From NCBI GenBank assembly GCA_016292295.1, contig JADNEJ010000668.1, positions 1 to 12,591 of the forward strand: a stretch of DNA of 12,591 nucleotides, read 5' to 3'. This DNA is from Candidatus Thiodictyon intracellulare. Its GTDB lineage: Bacteria; Pseudomonadota; Gammaproteobacteria; Chromatiales; Chromatiaceae. Made by a program: the position numbers and the translations under genes. This document shows positions 7,404 to 12,591 of this stretch, one piece after another (positions within the stretch are counted from its first letter, which is position 1; every line of letters begins with the position of its first letter). A model generated the notes under the pieces. It was given only the letters and a program-made list of their open reading frames with translations. It was not told the DNA's origin and ran no database searches.

Positions 7404-7441
7404 AGGTTGCATCTCGGTCAAGAGGTTGCATCTCGGTCAAG
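7404..7441. repeat. Perfect 19-bp tandem duplication
   Basis: AGGTTGCATCTCGGTCAAG occurs twice back to back (7404-7422 and 7423-7441). It lies in non-conserved sequence between the IS630 remnant and the first inverted-terminus element, and looks like a recent slippage or repair duplication. Confidence 0.85.
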
Positions 7442-7546
7442 AACAAGCCTGGCGAGAAGACAGAGCCCGCGGCCGGGAAGAAGACTCCGTTTACCGGCGT
7501 CGTGCTCCTTTAGGAGATTCTTACAATAGTTGCTGCACCGGCCGGT

Positions 7547-7678
7547 GGCCTTGATCACAAATCCGCCTAAGGCCGGCCGGTCCATGTGTGTTTTCACGCG
7601 CAAGGGCGCAAGGCTATGTTCTGCGAGGGGACGGCGACGCCGGGACTGAACAAGGTGGGCGGAATTATGATCAAGGCC
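7547..7678. mobile_element. MITE-like element, copy 1 (132 bp)
   Basis: The element begins GGCCTTGATCACAAATCCGC and ends GCGGAATTATGATCAAGGCC. These are inverted repeats matching at 18 of 20 positions. A second copy lies at 8007-8130 in the same orientation. The first 20 bases and the last 50 or so are identical between copies; the middle differs by substitutions and about 8 bases of insertion. Short length, good terminal inverted repeats and lack of a convincing gene fit a miniature inverted-repeat element, or a mobile hairpin repeat. I see no clear target-site duplication. Confidence 0.6.
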
Positions 7679-7719
7679 GCCGCCCGGGGCTTTTCGCCTG
7701 GACAATCTGCCGGGTCTGA

Positions 7720-7947
7720 TTGTCCTCAGCTCACCTGTCGGAGCAGCACTCAGTTGGATTTCCGGCAGCGGTGCAAGGAGCTTCCTATCAGCCTTATGCT
7801 AATATCCAGAATGGAGGCCAATGGAGTTCCCAGTATAATAATTCGACCAGAAGCTGGTCGGTTTTCTATTATTTGCAGAATCAGAGATACGTTTGGACCG
7901 TTCAGGATGCTTTGGAACAAATCCTTTCGACTCAACCTCCTTGCTAA
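7720..7947 (+). CDS. Unrecognised 75-codon ORF in a low-GC island
   Basis: I do not recognise this protein. The frame starts at a TTG, so the true start is unknown; a later start or an upstream truncation is possible. The last 55 residues look the most protein-like, rich in Gln, Asn, Tyr, Trp and Ser, for example GGQWSSQYNNSTRSWSVFYY, then YVWTVQDALEQIL. That could be an extracellular or beta-rich fragment. No signal peptide is visible. Base composition is clearly lower in GC than the neighbouring genes, which suggests a foreign origin. The island is flanked by two copies of the same inverted-terminus element. There is no convincing ribosome binding site. It may be a gene fragment rather than a working gene. 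Confidence 0.33.
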   Translation: MSSAHLSEQHSVGFPAAVQGASYQPYANIQNGGQWSSQYNNSTRSWSVFYYLQNQRYVWTVQDALEQILSTQPPC

Positions 7948-8006
7948 TACAAGTGACGGTTGGTTGCGATACGATACGTTAACTGATCTCTTCAGCATAC
8001 TGATCG

Positions 8007-8130
8007 GGCCTTGATCACAAATCCGCTCAAGGCCGGCCGGCCCATGTGGGTTTACGCGCGCAAGGTCATGTTCTGCAAGGGAGCGGCGACGCCGGGACTG
8101 AACAAGGTGGGCGGAATTATGATCAAGGCC
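8007..8130. mobile_element. MITE-like element, copy 2 (124 bp)
   Basis: Same termini and orientation as the copy at 7547-7678: starts GGCCTTGATCACAAATCCGC and ends GCGGAATTATGATCAAGGCC. It ends 71 bases beyond the radA stop codon. If transcribed from radA, its ends would pair into a long stem and could shape the 3' end of that mRNA. A 30-codon frame inside (ATG at 8045) continues out of the element but has no ribosome binding site, so I do not call it a gene. Confidence 0.6.
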
Positions 8131-8201
8131 TATTGATCGCTTCCCCCATGGCTTCCTGAGACATTACGGCTTTCTCAAGAAACCGCCAAATAGCGCCTGG
8201 A

Positions 8202-9578
8202 TCAAACCCACTCGATCGCCGAGGCCAGCGTCTTAACCGCCAGGATTTCAAGCTTCTCTACCCCCTCCTTCGGCACATTGCCGGCCGGCACTATGGCGCG
8301 GCGAATGCCGTGCTTGGCGGCCTCGCGCAGCCGGTCCGGGCCGTTGGGCACGGGCCGCACCTCACCCGAGAGCCCGATTTCGCCGAAGGCCATCAACTCC
8401 AGCGGCAGGGAGCGGTCGCGGTAGCTGGAGAGCACCGCTAGCACCAGGGGCAGGTCGGCCGCCGTCTCACTGATGCGCACCCCGCCCACCACGTTGACGA
8501 AGACGTCCTGATTGAACATGCCCACCCCGCCGTGACGGTGCAGCACCGCGAGCAGCATGGCGAGCCGATTCTGGTCGAGCCCCAGCGCGACCCGCCGCGG
8601 GTTGGCGAGCGGGCTCTCGTCCACCAGAGCCTGGACCTCAACTAAGAGCGGCCGGGTCCCCTCCCGAGTCACCATCACCACGCTGCCGGGCACCGGCTGG
8701 TCGTGGCGCGACAGGAAGATGGCCGAGGGGTTCCTTACCTCCCGCAGGCCCCGATCGCCCATGGCGAAGACCCCCAACTCGTTCACCGCCCCGAAGCGGT
8801 TTTTGATCGCCCGCACCATCCGGAAGGCCCCGCCCGCCTCGCCCTCGAAATAGAGGACCGTGTCGACCATGTGCTCCAGCACCCGCGGGCCGGCGAGTGC
8901 CCCCTCCTTGGTCACGTGCCCGACCAAGAAGACCGCCGTGTCCGCCCGCTTGGCGAAGCGCACCAACTGCGCCGCCGTCTCGCGCACCTGGCTGACCGAG
9001 CCCGGGGCAGAGGGAAGCAGGTCCGTATAGAGGGTCTGGATGGAGTCCACGACGATCACCCGCGGCTCGTCGCGTGCCGCCAGAGCCAGGACGCGCTCCA
9101 CGCAGGTCTCCGCCAGCAACCGGATGCCGGCCCCCGTGATCCCGAGGCGCCGCGCCCGCAGACCGATCTGTTGGGGCGACTCCTCCCCACTCACATAGAG
9201 CACCGGGTGTTGGGCGCCGAGCGACTCGCACGCCTGGAGCAGTAGGGTGGACTTGCCGATCCCCGGGCCCCCACCCAGGAGCACCACCGAGCCGATCACC
9301 AGACCCCCGCCCAGCACCCGGTCCAGTTCACCGATCCCGGTGCCGGTGCGCACCCGCTCCTCGGGCTTCAGGTCCGCCAGCGACTGGGTCTCCGACTCCG
9401 CCGCACCCGCGAACCCGCCCCGTCCGGCCGCGCGGTGCTGGGGCGGCAGCGGCCGCGCCGCCTCCTCTACGCTGTTCCAGGCCCCGCAATCGGCGCACTG
9501 ACCGCTCCACTTGGGCTGCGCCGCCCCGCAGGCGTTGCACACATAGGAGCCGCGGGGCTTCTGGGAGACTATGGCCAT
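8202..9578 (-). CDS. radA: DNA repair protein RadA (Sms), branch-migration ATPase
   Basis: A 458-residue cytoplasmic RecA-like helicase that drives branch migration during recombination repair. All domains are visible in order. A four-cysteine zinc finger spans 14-31 (CNAC, then CADC). The Walker A motif is GGGPGIGKST (102-111), followed by SGEES (130-134), and the Walker B strand is VIVVDS (174-179). The RadA-specific KNRFG motif is at 259-263. A C-terminal Lon-like domain carries GEIGLSGEVRPV. Length is normal and it looks intact. The ATG at 9578 gives the usual short lead into the zinc finger; only a weak AAGAG precedes it. It follows rplI by 44 bases on the same strand and may be co-transcribed. 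In several related gammaproteobacteria dnaB and alr lie between these genes; they are absent here. Confidence 0.97.
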   Translation of the reverse strand: MAIVSQKPRGSYVCNACGAAQPKWSGQCADCGAWNSVEEAARPLPPQHRAAGRGGFAGAAESETQSLADLKPEERVRTGTGIGELDRVLGGGLVIGSVVLLGGGPGIGKSTLLLQACESLGAQHPVLYVSGEESPQQIGLRARRLGITGAGIRLLAETCVERVLALAARDEPRVIVVDSIQTLYTDLLPSAPGSVSQVRETAAQLVRFAKRADTAVFLVGHVTKEGALAGPRVLEHMVDTVLYFEGEAGGAFRMVRAIKNRFGAVNELGVFAMGDRGLREVRNPSAIFLSRHDQPVPGSVVMVTREGTRPLLVEVQALVDESPLANPRRVALGLDQNRLAMLLAVLHRHGGVGMFNQDVFVNVVGGVRISETAADLPLVLAVLSSYRDRSLPLELMAFGEIGLSGEVRPVPNGPDRLREAAKHGIRRAIVPAGNVPKEGVEKLEILAVKTLASAIEWV

Positions 9579-9622
9579 GAGTGGTTGCTCTTGCAGGGCC
9601 GAACAAAAGCGGATAGCCCCGC

Positions 9623-10069
9623 TCAGGTGCCGGGGACTATGTCCACCGTGATGATCGCATCCATCTCCGGGTGCAGGCGCAGCGTGACCGGGAACTCACC
9701 GATAGCACGCAGCGGGGCGGGGAGGCGCACCTCCGCTTTGGTGATGGCCACTCCGACGCCGGTCAGGGCGGTGGCGATGTCGCCCGCACCCACCGAGCCG
9801 AACAGACGGCCCTCGTCGCCGGCCTTGCGGGCGATGGTGAGGCGCAGCCCTTCCATGGCGGCCTTGCGCTCCTGCGCGCTCGCCAGGTTGGCGGCGGCCT
9901 CGCGCTCCAGTTCCGCGCGCCGGGCCTCGAAGGCCTCCAGGTTCTTGGCCGTGGCCGACACGGCGAACCCGGCGGGAACCAAATAGTTGCGGCCATAACC
10001 GGGGCGCACCTTGACCTTTTCGCCAAGGCTGCCCAGACCACCGACGTTCTTCAGCAGGATGACTTCCAC
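9623..10069 (-). CDS. rplI: 50S ribosomal protein bL9
   Basis: A 148-residue large-subunit protein that binds 23S rRNA and helps keep the reading frame. The N-terminal domain begins MEVILLKNVGGLGSLGEKV, then VRPGYGRNYLVPAGFA (22-37), the L9 signature. A charged connecting helix (about 41-75, alternating Ala, Glu and Arg) and the C-terminal domain (GRLFGSVGAGDIATAL onward) follow. The start codon is GTG at 10069 with GAGGAA upstream. It is the last ribosomal gene of the rpsF operon, separated from the broken membrane protein gene by about 67 bases that include a run of eight Gs (10093-10100 on the plus strand). Confidence 0.97.
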   Translation of the reverse strand: MEVILLKNVGGLGSLGEKVKVRPGYGRNYLVPAGFAVSATAKNLEAFEARRAELEREAAANLASAQERKAAMEGLRLTIARKAGDEGRLFGSVGAGDIATALTGVGVAITKAEVRLPAPLRAIGEFPVTLRLHPEMDAIITVDIVPGT

Positions 10070-10136
10070 TTCGTTTTTCCTCAGAGTCTTTAGGGGGGGG
10101 ACGGCCGTACGTGCAGCGCACGCGCGGTCCTGAAGC

Positions 10137-11020
10137 TCAGGCCGGGGGCTGCGGCCCCAGGTGGGCGCGCAGGTCGACCCAGATATCCACCAGGCCCAGA
10201 CAGGCCACCAGCACCAAGGTGCGGGGCATGAATACGACCAACAACATATACAAACCCACCAGCAAGCCGCGCCGCGCGATCAACTGGTAGATGGCCGCCA
10301 GCCCCTGGAACAGCCACAGGATCGAGAGCACCAGCAACAGGTCCGGGATCAGGCCGGGGCCCGGCTGAAAACCGACGGCAGCCACCAGCAGCAGACCGAC
10401 GAGGCCGAACAGCAGGTGTAACTGAAAGGAGTGGAAATCCGCTCCGAAACCGCCCGGATTGTAGAACTGGCGTTGCCACCAACGCCCGATGAAGAGCCCC
10501 AACAGCACTTGCAACACCAGGGCCGCGGCCAGGGCCCCGGTCATCCAGGAGGCCAGGGCCGCAAAGACCGCCGCGGCCGCCGGCTCGTCCAATCCACCAT
10601 CCTTCACCAGTGCCGTACGCAAGGGCTCCAACAGCCGCAGCCAAGCGGCCGTCGGGTCCACTGTGAGCACATGGATCGTGAGGATGAGCAGGACCCCGGC
10701 CAGCCCCGTCGCCTGGGCAGTAAACGCCAGTGAGCGGGAGAAACGCAGGATCGCGGCGAGCTCTCACACCGGCAGCCACAGGACCAGCAGGATCCCGAGC
10801 GCCGGCCAGAGCGATCCCAGCAGCAGGGTAGGCAGCTCAGCCCCACCAGGGCACCGACCCTTACCCCGTACCCGGTCCCGGCACGCAGCGTCACTAAGGC
10901 CAGGATCGCACTGCTCAAGAGACCCACGAGCGGGAGCAATAGGGACAAGAGCGCTGTGAACCAAGCCACCAGGCTGGCCTGCACCGGCCCGCGCATGATG
11001 AACGCGGCCAGGGGCTTCAT
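10137..11020 (-). pseudogene. Integral membrane protein gene between rpsR and rplI (DUF2232/YybS-like), frameshifted and with in-frame stop
   Basis: Three joined stretches encode one membrane protein. From ATG 11020 it reads MKPLAAFIMRGPVQASLVAW, then several hydrophobic segments, to about 10843. There the frame is lost; restoring one base in the run of four at 10841-10844 continues it as AELPTLLLGSLWPALGILLV. An in-frame TGA follows at 10766-10764, and beyond it the same frame runs on as ELAAILRFSRSL to the stop at 10137. With one base restored the total is 885 bases, 294 codons with the TGA as one of them. Position between rpsR and rplI and the helix pattern match the DUF2232/YybS-like protein found there in Pseudomonas and relatives, whose function is poorly known. 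Two separate lesions make decay likely, but sequencing error cannot be excluded. Confidence 0.75.
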
Positions 11021-11114
11021 CGGCTGGGGCTGGAATTCGGGGCGGCCCCGCACCGGTACTGGGCGTGGCGCTCACGCGCCTGGTGCGGGCCCGGTCCCCG
11101 AGCAGGGCTCTGGA

Positions 11115-11348
11115 TCAATGCGCGTCGGTATAGGGCAACAGGGCCAGGAAGCGGGCACGCTTGACCGCCTGGGCGAGTTGGCGCTGGTACCTGGCAGAGG
11201 TGCCGGTGATGCGGCTCGCCACTATCTTGCCAGACTCGCTCACATAGGCCTTGAGCAGGTTGAGGTCTTTGTAGTCGATCTCGGTGATACCCTCGGCGGT
11301 GAACCGGCAGTAACGCTTGCGACGGAAGAAACGGGAGCTATTTTCCAT
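11115..11348 (-). CDS. rpsR: 30S ribosomal protein bS18
   Basis: A 77-residue small-subunit protein that pairs with S6 on the platform of the 30S subunit. It starts [20 protein letters not shown] and carries [19 protein letters not shown] and [30 protein letters not shown], the family's conserved body and rRNA-binding tail. The ATG at 11348 is chosen over a longer frame from 11414 because it gives the standard N-terminus and normal length. A modest AAAGG precedes it. It lies 40 bases after rpsF in the same operon. Confidence 0.97.
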   Translation of the reverse strand: MENSSRFFRRKRYCRFTAEGITEIDYKDLNLLKAYVSESGKIVASRITGTSARYQRQLAQAVKRARFLALLPYTDAH

Positions 11349-11388
11349 GGTGTTTGGGCCTTTGAGTGTGGATGACCTGGGGGCGGTC

Positions 11389-11757
11389 TCAGTCGCTGTC
11401 CGCGTCGCCGCCAAGCGGCTCGGGGCGCTCGCGCTCCTCGCCGGTCTTCAGCAGCGGGGACGGCTCGGTAACCGCCGCGTTACGGCGCAGGATCAGGTTG
11501 CGCAGGACCGCGTCGTTGAAGCGGAAGGCACTCTCTAGCTCGTCGATCGCCTCCTGGTCGCACTCCACGTTCATCAGCACATAATGTGCCTTGTGGACCT
11601 TGTTGATCGGGTAGGCCAAGGGCCGCCGACCCCAGTCCTCGAGCCGGTGCACCACACCGCCGTGTTTCTCCAGGTTGCCGCGGTAGCGCTCTACCATGGC
11701 CGGTACCTGTTCGCTCTGGCTCGGGTGAACCAGAAACACCACTTCAAAATGTCGCAT
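11389..11757 (-). CDS. rpsF: 30S ribosomal protein bS6
   Basis: A 122-residue small-subunit protein, first gene of the operon and binding partner of S18. It opens [20 protein letters not shown] and contains [13 protein letters not shown] (41-53) and [10 protein letters not shown], the S6 hallmarks, followed by the usual variable acidic tail ([17 protein letters not shown]). GAGGAG sits just upstream of the ATG at 11757. A near-consensus promoter lies about 100 bases upstream, so this is the main entry for transcription of rpsF, rpsR, the broken membrane gene, rplI and perhaps radA. Confidence 0.97.
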   Translation of the reverse strand: MRHFEVVFLVHPSQSEQVPAMVERYRGNLEKHGGVVHRLEDWGRRPLAYPINKVHKAHYVLMNVECDQEAIDELESAFRFNDAVLRNLILRRNAAVTEPSPLLKTGEERERPEPLGGDADSD

Positions 11758-11848
11758 TGCTGCTCCTCATGGACTGAAAGCCTCCCGACCGGTCGGTCGA
11801 AAACCGACGCCGGCGGTGAGGCAAGGAGTTTTTCCGGCTCGCGGAAAA
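11758..11848 (-). promoter_or_regulatory. Structured 5' leader of the rpsF operon (possible S6:S18 feedback site)
   Basis: The predicted transcript has about 90 untranslated bases. It contains a hairpin with stem GTCGGT/ACCGAC and loop TTTCG (11808-11792 on the minus strand), overlapping a 12-base palindrome CCGACCGGTCGG at 11785-11796; the two pairings are mutually exclusive. Many bacteria have an S6:S18-binding RNA at this place that represses the operon. I see structure in the right position but have not matched the defined motif. Confidence 0.35.
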
Positions 11849-11854
11849 CCATTC

Positions 11855-11883
11855 ATTATAGGGAGAAAGGAGGGGGGAGTCAA
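11855..11883 (-). promoter_or_regulatory. Near-consensus sigma70 promoter of the rpsF operon
   Basis: On the minus strand, TTGACT (11883-11878), a 17-base pyrimidine-only spacer, then TATAAT (11860-11855). The -10 is perfect and the -35 matches five of six. It faces rpsF, with a predicted start near 11848. Strong promoters are expected for ribosomal protein genes. Confidence 0.85.
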
Positions 11884-12100
11884 AGGAGTTCGGGAGTTCG
11901 GGGTTGCGTCGCGGGGCGAGCGCAGGACCGACGGGCAGCGGGGATGCCTGGTGTTGGTGACCATGGCCAGGCGACAGTCTTTTTCCTTAACAGGGCGAGG
12001 GCCAGGCCGTAGCGGCTTTGCTTTCTTTGCTTTCATAGTGAAAATCCAAGCCTACTCGAGCAGCCAATCTTCGGCCAAGACCTGTCCGGGAGACCATGGA

Positions 12101-12130
12101 CAGGTTTCGGGAAAGCAGGTTTCGGGCAAG
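12101..12130. repeat. 15-bp tandem repeat, 14 of 15 identical
   Basis: CAGGTTTCGGGAAAG (12101-12115) is followed directly by CAGGTTTCGGGCAAG (12116-12130). The first unit also contains the right arm of the ACCTGTCC/GGACAGGT inverted repeat. Confidence 0.8.
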
Positions 12131-12148
12131 CCAGACAGCCTCGCTTCG

Positions 12149-12171
12149 GATGCAACCTGGGCCGTTGCATC
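12149..12171. repeat. 8-bp perfect inverted repeat with 7-base loop
   Basis: GATGCAAC (12149-12156), CTGGGCC, GTTGCATC (12164-12171). It could form a hairpin on either strand or be a protein site. There is no T-run, so a terminator role is unsupported. Confidence 0.6.
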
Positions 12172-12252
12172 GTCCCAAACCTCCATCTACCACTCGGGAT
12201 CTTTGAGCTCCGGTTTCAGGCTCAGCGTCTTGCTGAGACGCCGCACGATGCC

Positions 12253-12432
12253 TCAGCGCTGATTGCGGATGGTGAGTTGCCAACTCGCGCCGCGACGCTC
12301 CGGCTGGATCATGGGCGCCTGCTGCTGTACCCGCACCCGCTCCCCGGGGCCCGCGCGGAAGCGTGCGCCGCGCCGCCTGGGCCGCGGACCTGCCGTAACG
12401 GCCGGCGTCAGGGGCCGGCGGCGTCCAACTCC
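12253..12432 (-). pseudogene. Possible 3' remnant of an unidentified gene cut off by the right-hand IS
   Basis: The minus-strand frame from the IS boundary reads down to a stop at 12253. Its last 35 or so codons (GERVRVQQQAPMIQPERRGA, then SWQLTIRNQR) look protein-like and have mostly G or C in the third position, unlike the shadows around them. There is no start within the unique sequence; the frame enters the IS end. I do not recognise the family. It may be the C-terminus of a gene whose 5' part was displaced by the IS, or chance. Confidence 0.27.
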
Positions 12433-12434
12433 CC

Positions 12435-12591
12435 CTAGCAGCCTGTCGGACTTAGCGACCGGCGCCACCACCTGAGGCCCTTGGGCGGGCTTTTGTGGCA
12501 AAAAAGAGACGTTTTTCGGCTAGACACGCAGTTTTCCGCGGTGTTTCCCTGACTGCAGACGTAATACGGCCATCCGTTTCAGGTTCCACGC
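12435..12591 (-). mobile_element. Right end of an IS1182-like insertion sequence (partial)
   Basis: CTAGCAGCCTGTCGGA at 12435-12450 is the inverted counterpart of the sequence at 167-152, so the two are the opposite terminal repeats of one kind of IS. About 70 bases inward the transposase C-terminus ends at 12520. The element continues to the right beyond the window. Confidence 0.65.
12520..12591 (-). CDS. IS1182-family transposase, C-terminal fragment (cut by window edge)
   Basis: The last 23 residues are visible: AWNLKRMAVLRLQSGKHRG, then KLRV and a TAG stop at 12520. AWNLKR close to the C-terminus is characteristic of IS1182-type DDE transposases, in which the preceding residues contain the last acidic catalytic residue (outside the window). 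Strand and position fit the 3' end of an IS whose inverted repeat starts at 12435. Confidence 0.6.
   Translation of the reverse strand, partial: AWNLKRMAVLRLQSGKHRGKLRV

Larger units (their letters stand above)
11884..12252. other. Non-coding stretch upstream of the rpsF promoter
   Basis: No convincing gene is present. Open frames here lack family features and ribosome binding sites. The stretch contains several small structures: ACCTGTCC (12080-12087) paired with GGACAGGT (12098-12105), a 15-base tandem repeat, a hairpin at 12149-12171, and CTCAGC/GCTGAG around GTCTT (12221-12237). The last lies just past the end of the possible gene remnant at 12253 and might be part of its 3' region, though it lacks a T-run. 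Confidence 0.5.

Noticed and set aside
7404..7441. CRISPR array
   Set aside because: Only two repeat units with no spacer between them; this is a plain tandem duplication.
7547..8130. Diversity-generating retroelement (template/variable repeat pair)
   Set aside because: The repeats are of suitable size, but the differences are not concentrated at adenines, each copy has its own inverted ends, and no reverse transcriptase is present.
8045..8137. 30-codon frame inside the second inverted-terminus element
   Set aside because: No ribosome binding site, and the corresponding frame in the other copy has shifted and runs on into unrelated sequence, so it is probably a by-product of the repeat.
11987..12283. 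Minus-strand 98-codon frame in the non-coding stretch
   Set aside because: Low-complexity mixed composition, no ribosome binding site, spans several hairpins and repeats, and overlaps a more coding-like tail in another frame.

Overview
The window is GC-rich DNA that looks like a gammaproteobacterial chromosome, probably from a Chromatiales or purple sulfur bacterium-like lineage. This rests on the rpsF-rpsR-membrane protein-rplI order, the FabI sequence and the abundance of HicAB-type and IS debris. The taxonomic call is inference; no rRNA is present. Both ends of the window lie inside copies of what appears to be the same IS1182-like insertion sequence, each with the end motif CTAGCAGCCTGTCGGA. 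The left edge holds the start of the transposase and the right edge its last 23 residues, both on the minus strand. The roughly 12.3 kb between them is therefore framed by direct-repeat IS copies, which also suggests an assembly contig broken at a repeat.

Layout. 1-167: IS left end. 168-269: nothing recognisable. 270-430 (-): a small antitoxin-like gene broken by an 11-bp duplication. 467-5189 (-): an overlapping three-gene ABC importer operon of the oligopeptide/dipeptide (Opp/Dpp/Yej) type: lipoprotein solute-binding protein, then two permeases, with no ATPase in the window. 5296-6072 (+): fabI, divergent from the ABC operon. 6249-6832 (+): a hicA-hicB toxin-antitoxin pair preceded by a perfect 18-bp palindrome. 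6833-8201: an accessory strip with no intact conserved gene. It contains an IS630-type transposase remnant, a perfect 19-bp tandem duplication, and two copies of a 124-132 bp element with 20-bp imperfect terminal inverted repeats (MITE-like). These copies bracket a 328-bp low-GC island carrying an unrecognised 75-codon ORF. 8202-9578 (-): radA. 9623-11757 (-): the ribosomal operon rpsF-rpsR-[membrane protein gene]-rplI, in which the membrane protein gene is broken by one frameshift and one in-frame stop. A near-consensus sigma70 promoter (TTGACT-17-TATAAT) and a short structured leader precede rpsF. 11884-12434: mostly non-coding, with small hairpins, a 15-bp tandem repeat and a possible gene 3' remnant cut off by the right-hand IS.

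How the genes fit together. The ribosomal operon and radA are core functions read leftward from the rpsF promoter. FabI is the NADH-dependent last step of the fatty acid elongation cycle. The ABC genes would import peptides or related solutes but need an ATPase from elsewhere. The remainder is accessory: one apparently intact toxin-antitoxin pair, one decayed antitoxin, and at least three kinds of mobile DNA. I see no CRISPR array, tRNA, rRNA or complete novel multi-gene system. The least explained part is the paired inverted-terminus element around the low-GC ORF at 7547-8130.
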